Origin: Nitrobacteraceae bacterium AZCC 2146
GTDB lineage: Bacteria; Pseudomonadota; Alphaproteobacteria; Rhizobiales; Xanthobacteraceae
DNA length: 64,000 bases
Direction of reading: 5' to 3'
Assembly (NCBI GenBank): GCA_036924855.1
Contig: JBAGRP010000001.1
Span: 3,596,001 to 3,660,000, forward strand
How positions within the stretch are numbered: the first letter of the stretch is position 1; every line of letters starts with the position of its first letter. The notes beneath the pieces were generated by a model. It saw only the letters and a list, made by a program, of their open reading frames with translations. It was not told the DNA's origin and searched no databases. Shown in pieces: positions 1-8,612 of this stretch. The translations under genes were made by a program, and so were the position numbers.

Positions 1-222
1 CTCGATAGAGCGTTTTGCCCTGACATAAAAATTTCTCCCCGCTTCGGTCGGGGTCAGGCTGCGTGTGGATCGCAGGAGAAGACGAACACCGAGCCAATCC
101 TCGAGCTGGGAAATCGCTTTGGACACCGCTGGCTGTCCCACTCTCATTTGGCCCGCCGCGGCGGAGAACGAACCCGTGTCAACAACGCGAACGAAAGTCT
201 CCATCGCAACGTGCCGGTCCAT
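1..222 (-). CDS. LysR-family transcriptional regulator (3' part cut by window edge)
   Basis: Reads leftward off the window. The 74 visible residues are the N-terminal winged helix-turn-helix of a LysR regulator: METFVRVVDTGSFSAAA, then QPAVSKAISQLEDWLG and LLLRSTRSLTPTEAG, which is the classic order. Two in-frame ATGs exist (228 and 222). I prefer 222 because AAGGAG lies seven bases before it, while 228 would overlap that site. It is divergent from the peroxiredoxin-like gene at 324 and may control it. The ligand-binding domain is outside the window. Confidence 0.85.
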   Translation of the reverse strand, partial: MDRHVAMETFVRVVDTGSFSAAAGQMRVGQPAVSKAISQLEDWLGVRLLLRSTRSLTPTEAGRNFYVRAKRSIE

Positions 223-323
223 ATCCATTCTCCTTTGGAATGAGCATTATCACCCTGAGAAGGGTGTTGTCAGAGCGAAAGATCACCCATGATGAGGCGT
301 GTTGACCTCCCGGAGGATACATA

Positions 324-950
324 GTGACGAGATTGATATGGTCAAACGACGGGTCGGATCCACCTGACATACCCACCGAGCGCTCTAGCTCCCCCGATGA
401 TTTCAATACGCTGGGTCTTGGCTGGCGCGTCCTGCGAGCGGGCAAAAAGGCCCCTGACTTCCGCCTTCCCGATCAACATGGCCACCACGTGAGGCTGAGA
501 GAGCTGCTGCTGGGCGGCGCAGTTGTCCTTCGATTCTGCCGTAATGAGAATACGGCAACCTGTGTTCGCGAATTCAACTCCTTGTCGGGACTCCACATCG
601 ATGTCAAGCGATTGGGGGCTACGTTGGTAGTTGTCGCTGTCGAACCGTTCGATCACCGCCCCTTAGGCAAAGACGCTTCGTCGTTTCCCTTTCCGATCCT
701 GCCTGACAAAAAAGGGGATGTGGCCCAATCCTACGGATTGACCTACCAAGTGTCGGCCCGAAATCACCCGGAAACCAACGATGGCGATGGTAACCGGAAA
801 CGGAGCCCAGCGACCATGTCCGCGCCTGCGACCTACGTCATCGATCAAACGGGACTGGTAGCCCTTGCCTTCGTCGATGTGGAGTGTCGCAGTTTGATGG
901 ATCATGGCCAGATTCTGATGGCACTCGAATGCCTCGGTGGGCGGAAGTAA
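324..950 (+). CDS. Peroxiredoxin-like (AhpC/TSA fold) protein
   Basis: A 208-residue thioredoxin-fold protein. APDFRLPDQHG (about 43-53) is the usual AhpC/TSA entry strand, followed by VVLRFCRNENTATC (67-80) and ATYVIDQTG (about 169). When aligned with the family motif FYRGxWCPxC, the second cysteine is kept (Cys80) but the peroxidatic cysteine position is Thr77; Cys72 sits at the Tyr position. Catalysis by the standard mechanism is therefore doubtful. Start is GTG at 324 with CGGAGG seven bases upstream. It is divergent from the LysR gene, which suggests redox or stress control, but this is inference. Confidence 0.7.
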   Translation: MTRLIWSNDGSDPPDIPTERSSSPDDFNTLGLGWRVLRAGKKAPDFRLPDQHGHHVRLRELLLGGAVVLRFCRNENTATCVREFNSLSGLHIDVKRLGATLVVVAVEPFDHRPLGKDASSFPFPILPDKKGDVAQSYGLTYQVSARNHPETNDGDGNRKRSPATMSAPATYVIDQTGLVALAFVDVECRSLMDHGQILMALECLGGRK

Positions 951-1038
951 TCATGAGCGGTTTTCCGTCCAGTGAGACCCTACCGAAAGCCACTGTCTCC
1001 GCGCGAAAGGAAGATTTCCAGTAAGGCTGTGCATCGTT

Positions 1039-1710
1039 TCAATTCGTGCGGACTTTCTTTGCCTTCTCTACTTTCGGGCGAGCACCAGATCTCTCATGGG
1101 TCCGATCGAAAACCGGTGCGACACGCAATCCGCGTAGAATATGCGAAAGCGTGTTGGCGACAGGAAGCGCGGCTACCGTGCTGCCGGCATGTCGTATGGC
1201 GGCCTTCATGCCCCACATCGTAACGAAGACAAACTCGGCCCATGCATGGCAATCGATGGATCGGTCCGCGATCTCGCCTTTTGCACAGGCCGCTCTCAGC
1301 ACTGTTTCGATTTTGTCGATGGCGTAGGTTCGGAATCCCTCGATCATCCGGTGGGATTCTGAACTGACGCCTTCATTTGCCATGATGGTGTTTAGCATCA
1401 AGCAACCCCAAGGAGCAGCTTTGCCAAGCTTTTCCGAACTGGCATACGCCACCACCAGTCTTTCGAGGCTCTCAAGATCGTTGTTTTCAAGGTATTTTTC
1501 GAAAAGTTTCTTTGTCGATTCGATGTATCGTTGAAGCGCCGCGGAAAACAGGCCCTCTTTGTTTCCAAACACGTTGTACAAGCTCATGCGGGCGACGCCC
1601 GTTGCTTCCTCAATATCGGTCAACGACGCACTTTCGTATCCCTTGAACCAGAATACAAAAAGCGCCTTGCGCACAACGTGGTCAATTTCGAAGTCTCGAG
1701 GCCTGGCTAT
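1039..1710 (-). CDS. TetR/AcrR-family transcriptional regulator with apparent ATA start
   Basis: About 223 residues. The N-terminal helix-turn-helix is clear: ALFVFWFKGYESASLTDIEE, ATGVARMSLYNVFGNKEGLF. The protein has a TetR C-terminal ligand domain with WGCLMLNT. The family usually begins MARPRxF. Here the same residues (ARPRDFEIDHVVRKAL) are encoded, but the initiator codon at 1708-1710 is ATA, with AGGAG six bases before it and a stop codon four codons upstream. The nearest standard start is GTG at 1674, which would remove part of helix 1 and has no ribosome site. Either ATA is used, or the start codon has mutated and the gene is weakened. Confidence 0.75.
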   Translation of the reverse strand: MARPRDFEIDHVVRKALFVFWFKGYESASLTDIEEATGVARMSLYNVFGNKEGLFSAALQRYIESTKKLFEKYLENNDLESLERLVVAYASSEKLGKAAPWGCLMLNTIMANEGVSSESHRMIEGFRTYAIDKIETVLRAACAKGEIADRSIDCHAWAEFVFVTMWGMKAAIRHAGSTVAALPVANTLSHILRGLRVAPVFDRTHERSGARPKVEKAKKVRTN

Positions 1711-2105
1711 CTTGCGCTCCTAGAATACGTCGATATTCGCTTCAGTTTCCGCGCGTAGAAAGGGCCATTGTGCCACGCAGAATCGCCCCGCGTTGATATT
1801 AGCACCCACGTCCCGAAGATATCCATCGTCTCCAGTCACATCCCAAGAAGGGCTCGTTCCTAATCGCGATCGACCAATGTCGTTGTGTCGATTCGTTTCG
1901 AAGAGCCGAAGGCATACGCCCGTCGCCAAGCCTGGGAGCGCGCGTTCGGCAGGACTTGGTAGCAACACTCTGCCACGCAGAGCAGCACCATCCTTAATCC
2001 CATCAGTACTGAAATGCACGCACGCGAGGGCGTTCGGAAATCATCGTTTGGGCACAGCCAAAAAAAACACTATACGTTCTTGACTGACTGGTAAATAATA
2101 ATAAT

Positions 2106-2151
2106 GGGAGGGGTGCACCGCTTTCAGAAGCGGGCTTTCTGACCCCCTTCC
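2106..2151 (+). promoter_or_regulatory. Stem-loop in leader of binding-protein gene
   Basis: Within the 1711-2201 gap I see no gene. The leader of the next gene holds CCGCTT-TCAG-AAGCGG, a six-bp hairpin at about 2119-2134, enclosed by an imperfect G-rich/C-rich pairing (GGAGGGG with CCCCCTTCC). It may be an attenuator or mRNA-stabilising structure. A TTGACT at 2080-2085 could be a -35 box but no convincing -10 follows. Confidence 0.3.
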
Positions 2152-2201
2152 TGTGACGTCAAAATCAGAAAACGAAAGCCGCATGCGCGGCGGGGGTGGA
2201 A

Positions 2202-3416
2202 ATGAAAATCAACTGGCTGCTGACCGCCGTTGCGGCGATTGCGATGTCCACATCGCCAAGTTACTCGGAAGAAAATCCGCCGATCAAGATAGCGGTAATA
2301 AACGATCAAAGCGGTCTCTATGCGGACGCCGGCGGACTTGGATCGGTCGTTGGCGCCCGCCTTGCCGTTGAGGAATTTGGCGGCGAAGTGCTAGGCCGTA
2401 AGATTGAAGTCTTAGCCTTTGACCACCAGAACAAACCAGACGTAGCCGCCGCACTCACCAGAAAGTTGATCGCCGTCGACCATATCGATCTCGTCACGGA
2501 CGGCGCCTCCTCAGCCGCAGCACTTGCTATCAATGAGATCGCGAAGTCGTCAAAAACGATTTTTGCGGTAACCGGAGCGGCAACGACTGATTTCACCGGC
2601 AAGGCATGTGCTCCCACGACCTTCCAATTTACTTACGACACCTATGCCTTGGCGAACGGAACGGCGAAGGCGGTGGTTAAGCAGGGCGGGGATACGTGGT
2701 TCTTCCTGACGGCAGACTACGCATTCGGCCACAGCATGCAGCGCGATGTGACAAGGTTTGTGGAGGAAGCAGGCGGCAAAGTCCTCGGATCCGTCAAACA
2801 TCCATTGAGCAGCTCTGATTTCAGCTCGTACCTCCTGCAGGCACAGGCCTCAAAGGCCAAAGTCATTGGACTCGCTAACGCGGGACCGGACGCGATCAAT
2901 GCTCTCAAGCAGGGATCGGAATTCGGAATTGTCCAAGGCGGCCAGACGTTCGCTGGCCTTCTCGTGTTTATCAGCGAGGTGCACACAGCCGGCCTCCAGG
3001 TCGCGCAAGGGCTTTTCCTGACAACGTCGTTCTATTGGGACCTCGACGATCAGACCCGGGAGATCAGCCGAAAATTTGCCAGCCAGATGAAAGGCCGCGT
3101 ACCGACGATGGTGCAGATGGGCACCTATAGCGGCGTCCATCATTTTCTTAGCGCCGTCAAAGCCGCGGGTTCCACCGACTCCGAGGTCGTCGCAATGAAA
3201 ATGCGAGAGCTTCGCGTCAACGATGCCTACAACAAGGATGTCGAGATTCGCCAGGATGGTCGCGTTCTTCACGATATGTATCTGGTGAAGGTGAAGGCGC
3301 CTGCCGAGTCCAAAAAGCCATATGACTACTATCAGGTATTGGCGAAGATTCCCGGCAAGGATGCATTCCGCCCTCTCTCACAAAGCGAGTGCCCGCTGGT
3401 GAAGAAAGACTACTAG
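2202..3416 (+). CDS. ABC transporter substrate-binding protein (branched-chain amino-acid type)
   Basis: A 404-residue periplasmic binding protein of the LivK/Peripla_BP_6 type. It has a Sec signal (MKINWLLTAVAAIAMSTSPSYS) and then IKIAVINDQSGLYADAGG, the family's first strand, and TDGASSAAALAINEI further on. The end (FRPLSQSECPLVKKDY) is the tail typical of rhizobial members. ATG at 2202 follows a G-rich ribosome site; a GTG at 2196 would add two residues. No permease or ATPase gene is adjacent, so this is an orphan receptor. The ligand cannot be read from sequence; aromatic or amino-acid ligands are common in the family. Confidence 0.85.
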   Translation: MKINWLLTAVAAIAMSTSPSYSEENPPIKIAVINDQSGLYADAGGLGSVVGARLAVEEFGGEVLGRKIEVLAFDHQNKPDVAAALTRKLIAVDHIDLVTDGASSAAALAINEIAKSSKTIFAVTGAATTDFTGKACAPTTFQFTYDTYALANGTAKAVVKQGGDTWFFLTADYAFGHSMQRDVTRFVEEAGGKVLGSVKHPLSSSDFSSYLLQAQASKAKVIGLANAGPDAINALKQGSEFGIVQGGQTFAGLLVFISEVHTAGLQVAQGLFLTTSFYWDLDDQTREISRKFASQMKGRVPTMVQMGTYSGVHHFLSAVKAAGSTDSEVVAMKMRELRVNDAYNKDVEIRQDGRVLHDMYLVKVKAPAESKKPYDYYQVLAKIPGKDAFRPLSQSECPLVKKDY

Positions 3417-3618
3417 ACAGATCAGAAGAAATACGGCCACGCCTCCAATCTCTCCCCGGGCATTACGGCCGCATTGTAATTTAGCCGGCGACAAAGCAGC
3501 CAGCCGCGTGCCACGCCAGACCCAACGTTCAGCAGCTTTAGTCATTCACATCCAGCCTGAGTGACGTAATTTTCGTCGCAACGAACTTAATCAATTGCTC
3601 GCCAACGGAGCCCTTCCA

Positions 3619-4272
3619 ATGCCTTTCGTCGTCGATTTGTTCTTCTCGTTTCGCAGTCCATATAGCTACCTCGCGTTGACGAAGACGCGGGAAATGGTGA
3701 ATACGTATGATGTCGCCGTCAGGTTGCGGCCGGTCTACCCAATCGCAGTACGCATACCGAATTTCTTCAAACACGCGAGCCCTAATTTCGCGAAGTACGT
3801 TTTTCTCGACAGCGCAAGAGTTGCTCTCCATGACGGCATACCATTCCGCCTTCCACGCCCTGATCCTATCGTACAGGATATGACGACCCTCGAGATAGCG
3901 ACCGAACAGCCCTATATTCATCGACTGACCAGGCTGGGCGCGGCCGCGCAGATAGACGGGCGTTCTCTGGAGTTCGCCGAGGCCATCGCTCCGGTTCTCT
4001 GGGACGGAAGCACCGTCGGATGGAATGAAGGCGACCATCTTGCGCGCGCAGCATCGCGGGCCGGCTTCGAGCTCCGCACCCTTGACGCCGCGATCGCGGC
4101 GGACCCGGAGCGATACGAAGATATCATAGCGACCAACGAGAAGGACCATGCCGCATCGGGACATTGGGGTGTCCCGACGTTTACGTTCGAGGGGGAGCCA
4201 TTCTTTGGCCAGGATCGAATTGATCACTTAATCTGGCGGCTGCAAGGCAAAGGAATGACAAGAAGAGCCTGA
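3619..4272 (+). CDS. 2-hydroxychromene-2-carboxylate isomerase-like (DsbA/GST-kappa family)
   Basis: 217 residues. VDLFFSFRSPYSYLAL at the start carries the serine that replaces the DsbA CxxC cysteine in NahD-type isomerases, and GHWGVPTFTFEGEPFFG near the end is the cis-proline loop region of the same family. NahD works in naphthalene degradation and uses glutathione; homologues in rhizobia are often of unknown substrate. ATG at 3619 has GGAG nine bases upstream. It stands alone on the plus strand between the binding-protein gene and a decayed region. Confidence 0.8.
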   Translation: MPFVVDLFFSFRSPYSYLALTKTREMVNTYDVAVRLRPVYPIAVRIPNFFKHASPNFAKYVFLDSARVALHDGIPFRLPRPDPIVQDMTTLEIATEQPYIHRLTRLGAAAQIDGRSLEFAEAIAPVLWDGSTVGWNEGDHLARAASRAGFELRTLDAAIAADPERYEDIIATNEKDHAASGHWGVPTFTFEGEPFFGQDRIDHLIWRLQGKGMTRRA

Positions 4273-4680
4273 CTAAGATCTGCAACGTCCTCCCTTCCGG
4301 GCACCGCTCGCGGATGCGGCTTTGCAGCGTCCGCGATGGTGGGAAGCGTTCTCGGTGTGTGCTATCTGCACCCGGCGGTTGCAGATATGTTTGTCGCGAG
4401 AGACCGCGTGCTAAAGCCGGGCCAGCAGCTTGGCTACACAACGGCCGCACTAAGCGATCAGAAATCCCAGGACCGGCCGCCTACGACAGGAGAAGCGCTT
4501 TTTGATGTCGGTCGGCTGAAATCTCAGCGCCACTGCCGAGCTCGCATTGCTCTCTTCATATCCGCGACGCCCTCCCGTCCCGTACTGATCTCGTACCTCA
4601 ATGGTGCGAAGAGCGCCAGAAGCCCCGGAAGCGAATCTGGACATGGCGTGAGAGACTGCATCGAACGTACGGACTAGCTA
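4273..4680. other. Intergenic stretch without a recognisable gene
   Basis: About 400 bases between the isomerase-like gene and a minus-strand pseudogene. Open frames exist but none has a ribosome site plus recognisable protein features. The neighbouring pseudogene suggests this is decaying sequence. Confidence 0.4.
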
Positions 4681-4963
4681 TCAGCCGATGAGCCGGACGC
4701 GGCAGGCGAGACCCCCATCTCGCAGTCCCAGGATAGCCTGGTAAGCCGGCGAATGGTACCACGCTCAAGCAGCATTCCTATTCTGAAAATGAAGAATAGT
4801 ACCATTGTCGAACGCCGGCTTTCCAAAGAGTGTTTGTAGTGATCCGAACACCAACTTTTCGCCACCTGCCCCCCCCCGCAAAGATCGGTCCAGCCTGGGC
4901 AGCGTAGCGGTCCCGCGAATCTTCGTCGAGAACGCTCGCTTCGATAATCACGTACGCACTCAT
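4681..4963 (-). pseudogene. DUF1330-family small protein, frameshifted and with an internal stop
   Basis: Begins MSAYVIIEASVLDEDSRDRY at 4963, the usual start of DUF1330 proteins (about 95 residues, dimeric ferredoxin-like fold). A run of nine G (4869-4877 on the plus strand as C) shifts the frame. With eight G the reading would continue KLVFGSLQTLFGKPAFDNGT, then AWYHSPAYQAILGLRDGG, which are DUF1330 hallmarks. A further in-frame TGA sits just before AWYHSPAYQ. Two separate lesions make a true pseudogene more likely than a sequencing error. Confidence 0.75.
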
Positions 4964-5293
4964 CCCAATTTCCTTCCTGGAAGTTTGAGAAACGAGTGCA
5001 TTTGCACCCCATGCCTTCGCAAAAAATTATGTATGCCCATCCTTGTCATTCGCCAAAAGCGCCTCGTTGAGGCCACTCGCTTTAACGAAGGTGAGATAAC
5101 CACATCTGCTGCGTTCGCGACGCGCGAACGAGAAACGTGGATTCGCTACGATGGACATCACATCGAGGAACTTGGACATTTCGATACGACATCACATCAT
5201 ACCACCGATTCAATGAACCTCGCCCAACGGGCCTGAAGTTTAATAGAGTCTCGTCGTATCCGACGACAAGTCAGATTTCCTTGTGTCGAAGAC

Positions 5294-5336
5294 CAGCGAC
5301 CGACGGGCGGTATTGGATCCGATCCGTCGGTCGCTG
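5294..5336 (-). terminator. Perfect 13-bp inverted repeat downstream of the OYE gene
   Basis: CAGCGACCGACGG at 5294-5306 and its exact complement at 5324-5336 enclose a 17-base loop. It lies 32 bases past the stop of the minus-strand Old Yellow Enzyme gene, so a transcription terminator or 3' stabilising hairpin is likely. There is no clear U-tract. The rest of 4964-5368 shows no gene I can support. Confidence 0.55.
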
Positions 5337-5368
5337 CACATCGGCAGAATGACGATGGCGGCGTTACT

Positions 5369-6496
5369 TTACGCTTCCGCTGTCGCCAGTTCGCTATACC
5401 GCGGAAAATCGGTGTAGCTCAGCTCTGTCCCACCCCAAAATGCGGATCGGTCATAAGGCGTCAACGGCAACTTCAACCTGATCCGCTCCGGTAGGTCGGG
5501 ATTGGAGGTGAAGGGGCGACCGATCGCTACCAGGTCGGCGTCACCCTTTCGCACGATGGCCTCCGCGGTTTCGCCGTTGAAACCACCCGCCGCGATGATC
5601 GGCCCCTTGAATATCTTGCGAAGATGCTGGGAAGCGATCGGCTCCTGGCCTTCATGGCCGGCCTTGTCATCGTCGCCCTTGATGCGAGGTTCAATAAGAT
5701 GGAGATACGCAAGTCCATACTGGTTCAGCAACTCCGCCACGCGGCCAAAGGTGGCCTCCGGATTGCTATCGACCATATCGTTCCATTCACCGCTCGGCGA
5801 CAACCGCACACCGACACGGTCGGCACCACGGACGGACGACACGGCTTCCACGACCTCTAGCAAGAGCCGCGCCCGATTGTCGACTGACCCGCCATAGTCG
5901 TCCGTTCGCTTGTTGCTGCCATCATAGAGGAAGCTGTCGAGCAAATAGCCATTTGCGCTGTGGATCTCGACACCGTCAACGCCGGCTTCGAACGCACGAC
6001 GGGCGGCATCACGGTGGTCCTGTATCGTCTGACGAATATCCTCTTGGTCCATCTCCTTGTGGGGCGAGACCGGCTGCCAACCGGTCGGCGTGAGCGCCAT
6101 GGTAGTAAAGGGTATCACGGACGGTCCGATTGGCGCGCGGCCGCCTGTGATGTCGACGTGTGATGTACGCCCGCAATGCACGATCTGGGCGACAACGCTC
6201 CCGCCCTTCGCGTGGACGGCATCGGCAATCTTGCGGTAGCCCTCGATATGGCTATCAAGATAAAGACCGGGGGCACCAAAATAACCACGCGCGTGGATCG
6301 AGACGTTCGCCGACTCGATAATGATAAGGCCGCCGTCCGAGGCGCGCTGCGCGTAATGCTCAACCATCATGTCGCTTACGCCGTCGTCGGGATTAGAACG
6401 CAATCTGGTCAGCGGCGGCATTACCACGCGATGCTTCAGTGACATTGCGCCGACCGTAGTCGGCGAGAATAGTTTCAATTCGGTAGACTGACTCAT
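5369..6496 (-). CDS. Old Yellow Enzyme-family NADH:flavin oxidoreductase / ene-reductase
   Basis: 375 residues, the normal length. FMN-binding TIM barrel of the NemA/XenB type: KHRVVMPPLTRLRSN at the start, VVAQIVHCGRTSH, then GVDGVEIHSANGYLLDSFL with the substrate-binding His and Asn, DDYGGSVDNRARLLLEV, and GGFNGETAEA and DLVAIGRPFTSNPDLP at the phosphate end. It reduces activated alkenes, nitro compounds or nitrate esters with NAD(P)H. Start ATG 6496 is preferred over 6508, because GGAG overlaps the upstream codon. Its neighbours on the same strand are DUF427 and alpha/beta hydrolase genes; together they may form a detoxification cluster. Confidence 0.92.
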   Translation of the reverse strand: MSQSTELKLFSPTTVGAMSLKHRVVMPPLTRLRSNPDDGVSDMMVEHYAQRASDGGLIIIESANVSIHARGYFGAPGLYLDSHIEGYRKIADAVHAKGGSVVAQIVHCGRTSHVDITGGRAPIGPSVIPFTTMALTPTGWQPVSPHKEMDQEDIRQTIQDHRDAARRAFEAGVDGVEIHSANGYLLDSFLYDGSNKRTDDYGGSVDNRARLLLEVVEAVSSVRGADRVGVRLSPSGEWNDMVDSNPEATFGRVAELLNQYGLAYLHLIEPRIKGDDDKAGHEGQEPIASQHLRKIFKGPIIAAGGFNGETAEAIVRKGDADLVAIGRPFTSNPDLPERIRLKLPLTPYDRSAFWGGTELSYTDFPRYSELATAEA

Positions 6497-6575
6497 AGTA
6501 AGCTCCATTTCGAATAAGATTGATCATTTTCCGGAGTGGTCGAGGCCGTCAAATGCGAAGCATACGGTTGACATT

Positions 6576-6599
6576 ATGACGTCATCGAGCATTCGCTCG
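6576..6599. promoter_or_regulatory. Operator-like palindrome and small hairpin upstream of the OYE gene
   Basis: In the 180-base gap before the OYE start lies ATGACGTCAT, a perfect 10-bp palindrome (6576-6585), immediately followed by CGAGC-ATTC-GCTCG (6586-6599). The position fits a repressor site for the OYE promoter, as is common for TetR- or ArsR-controlled ene-reductases. No binding protein is identified. Confidence 0.35.
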
Positions 6600-6677
6600 C
6601 AGGACCGCGTAACCGTTCTGTTGAGAAGATCGAAGTCACGAAAGTAACGGCTGCAGTCGGTTCAAGTGAAGCTATTG

Positions 6678-7079
6678 CTAGTCCTCAGGGCGTTCTCTGA
6701 TCGCGTCGACTCTATCGGAGTAAAACGCGACATGGTCCTTGATGGGATTCACGGAGGCGTAAGGGTTCTCATAGGTCCAAACGGCGTTGACCGAGCCGCT
6801 GCCGCCAAGAGGGATGCTGAAGTAGGAACAGTCGCCCTTGTAGGGACAGTAGGTGCTATGATCCGTCCTATCGAGGAGCGACATATCAACATCCTTGCGC
6901 GGGATATATTGGACCGGCGGATAGTTCGACTCGCGAAGCGTCGACGCGTCGCGCGTGTCGGCAACTATGCGGCCCGCTACCGAAATCAGAACCCGGTTGG
7001 CATCGCGCTCGATCGTGATCGGATGTTCGGGTCCCGGCACCTTGATCGACTTCAGCTTCGGTGTGATTTGCGATTCCAT
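6678..7079 (-). CDS. DUF427 domain-containing protein
   Basis: 133 residues. The family signature is complete: HPITIERDANRVLISVAGR, DTRDASTLRESNYPPVQYIP and STYCPYKGDCSYFSI, ending VAFYSDRVDAI. DUF427 proteins have a compact beta fold and no established reaction. The gene follows the alpha/beta hydrolase with 39 bases between, so they are probably cotranscribed. Confidence 0.88.
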   Translation of the reverse strand: MESQITPKLKSIKVPGPEHPITIERDANRVLISVAGRIVADTRDASTLRESNYPPVQYIPRKDVDMSLLDRTDHSTYCPYKGDCSYFSIPLGGSGSVNAVWTYENPYASVNPIKDHVAFYSDRVDAIRERPED

Positions 7080-7118
7080 GACTTCACCTCCTTCGATTGG
7101 AACCGGCAGTCCGGCCGC

Positions 7119-7973
7119 TCAGTCTTGTTCGGAGAGAAAAAGAGACACGTGGCGGACGAAAAGTTCGGGATACTGATATTGCGAACCGTGATTCGAATCC
7201 GGGTAGAGGATCAACTGGGCGTCGGGGATGTTCTGCTGCAGGATGAAGGAGTTCACTGAGTAGACGAGCACATCGTTGCTTCCGTTCACCACAAGCGTCG
7301 GCCGGCTAATTCGTTTCAGATATTCATAGGGATTTTGGCGTGGAGCGCCCCACCTGTTCAGGGCCTCAAGCTGCGCTGGTGCAACCTTTTCGTTCACCTC
7401 GGGATCGCGACCTTCGGTGCGCGAACGAAACCGCTTCAGGTATTCATGGCCCGCCGCCTGGCTCTTCTTCGAGGGCGTAAAGAATGCACCAAGCCACACG
7501 TGGTCCGGATTCTCGTACGTGCCGCCAAAGACCGCTTGCGCCTCAGGGGTCAGCGTTGCCATGCTTTCGCCTCCGCGCGGCCCGGTACCAACCAACACCA
7601 AACGGCGGACCAGCTTAGGCTCTGTCACTGCAATCTGCTGCGCGATAAGGCCGCCGAGCGAAAAGCCCAGCACGTCGACTTGAGAGAGGCCCAGCGCCTT
7701 GATGAAGGCAACGGCATTTACGGCCATCTCCTCCACCGACGTAGGCACCTCGCCCGAAGAGCTCGATACGCCAGCGTTATTGAACAGGATAACTTCGCGG
7801 TCTTCGGCGAAGCCATCGGTTACCGCCGGGTCCCAATGATCCATTGTGCCAGTGAAGTGCATATTGAAAATTAGCGGATGACCGCCAGCCTTGCCGAAGC
7901 GTCGATAGGCAAAGCGAATGCCGTTGGCCTCTGCAAATTGTGTCGGCACCGTTTGATGGGTGTAGGTCTTCAC
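7119..7973 (-). CDS. Alpha/beta-fold hydrolase
   Basis: 284 residues. The nucleophile elbow is GFSLGG with Ser105. Candidate acid is Asp234 in NGSNDVLV and base His262 in DSNHGSQ. HFTGTMDHWDP near residue 40 supplies the oxyanion region. The overall pattern resembles haloperoxidase or ester hydrolases rather than lipases. It heads a probable hydrolase-DUF427-OYE transcription unit on the minus strand. Substrate is unknown. Confidence 0.87.
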   Translation of the reverse strand: MKTYTHQTVPTQFAEANGIRFAYRRFGKAGGHPLIFNMHFTGTMDHWDPAVTDGFAEDREVILFNNAGVSSSSGEVPTSVEEMAVNAVAFIKALGLSQVDVLGFSLGGLIAQQIAVTEPKLVRRLVLVGTGPRGGESMATLTPEAQAVFGGTYENPDHVWLGAFFTPSKKSQAAGHEYLKRFRSRTEGRDPEVNEKVAPAQLEALNRWGAPRQNPYEYLKRISRPTLVVNGSNDVLVYSVNSFILQQNIPDAQLILYPDSNHGSQYQYPELFVRHVSLFLSEQD

Positions 7974-8110
7974 TTTGTTGCCCCTTATCGGATATTTCGG
8001 ATACGGCGGCGCACTGCCACCAAGCCATTGCGATCGGTGAGTGAAGATTAGCCATTGCCTTCCAGCCGCATTAGACGGGAGCCCGGACTAATACTTATTC
8101 CAGAAGAGAA

Positions 8111-8364
8111 TGAAGTTTGTTGATTGCGCGTCTACGGAAGGCCAAGGGCTGGACGCAAGACGACCTCGCGGCCGCACCGGAAGTCGAGCAGGGAGTTGTC
8201 TCGCTGATCGAGAATGCTCGTTCGAAACCAACCATCCGATGTTGGATGCGATCGCAAAGGCGCTCGAGGCGCAGATGGTCGAGCTCTTCGAGGCGAAGGC
8301 GCGCCCGTCAAAAAAAGCTGATACCGGCAAGAACAGCCCCCGAAAGAGCCGGACCAAAGATTAG
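8111..8364 (+). pseudogene. XRE-family DNA-binding protein, truncated and frameshifted
   Basis: One frame from the TTG at 8117 reads LRKAKGWTQDDLAAAPEVEQ and GVVSLIENARS, a lambda-Cro type helix-turn-helix. The continuation, MLDAIAKALEAQMVELFEAK, is in a neighbouring frame beginning near 8240. The first helix is missing, as a stop lies just upstream. It is a decayed regulator fragment. The rest of the 8365-8612 gap shows nothing convincing. Confidence 0.65.
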
Positions 8365-8612
8365 GCGCCGGGGGCGTCGATCGAAGCGCCGTTCTTGAGG
8401 GCGACAGCACTTATCGCCTCAACCCGCTCGTCGGGAAGCGACTTGAATAATTACGTGATGAAATCTGAAGAAAAGGCTGACCATCGTTGTCGTGCGAATG
8501 AGGAGCCGCGCACCAACGCGTGTCCCGGCGCCTGGATGCGCGACATGCTCGGCGTCGCCCAGCGTGTCGGACCTAGGCTAGGATTACCTCGCCGCCCGCG
8601 ATATTAAGCGGT

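Noticed and set aside
4336..4677. Plus-strand open frame of 113 codons after the isomerase-like gene
   Set aside because: No ribosome site, no family text, and it lies beside decayed sequence.
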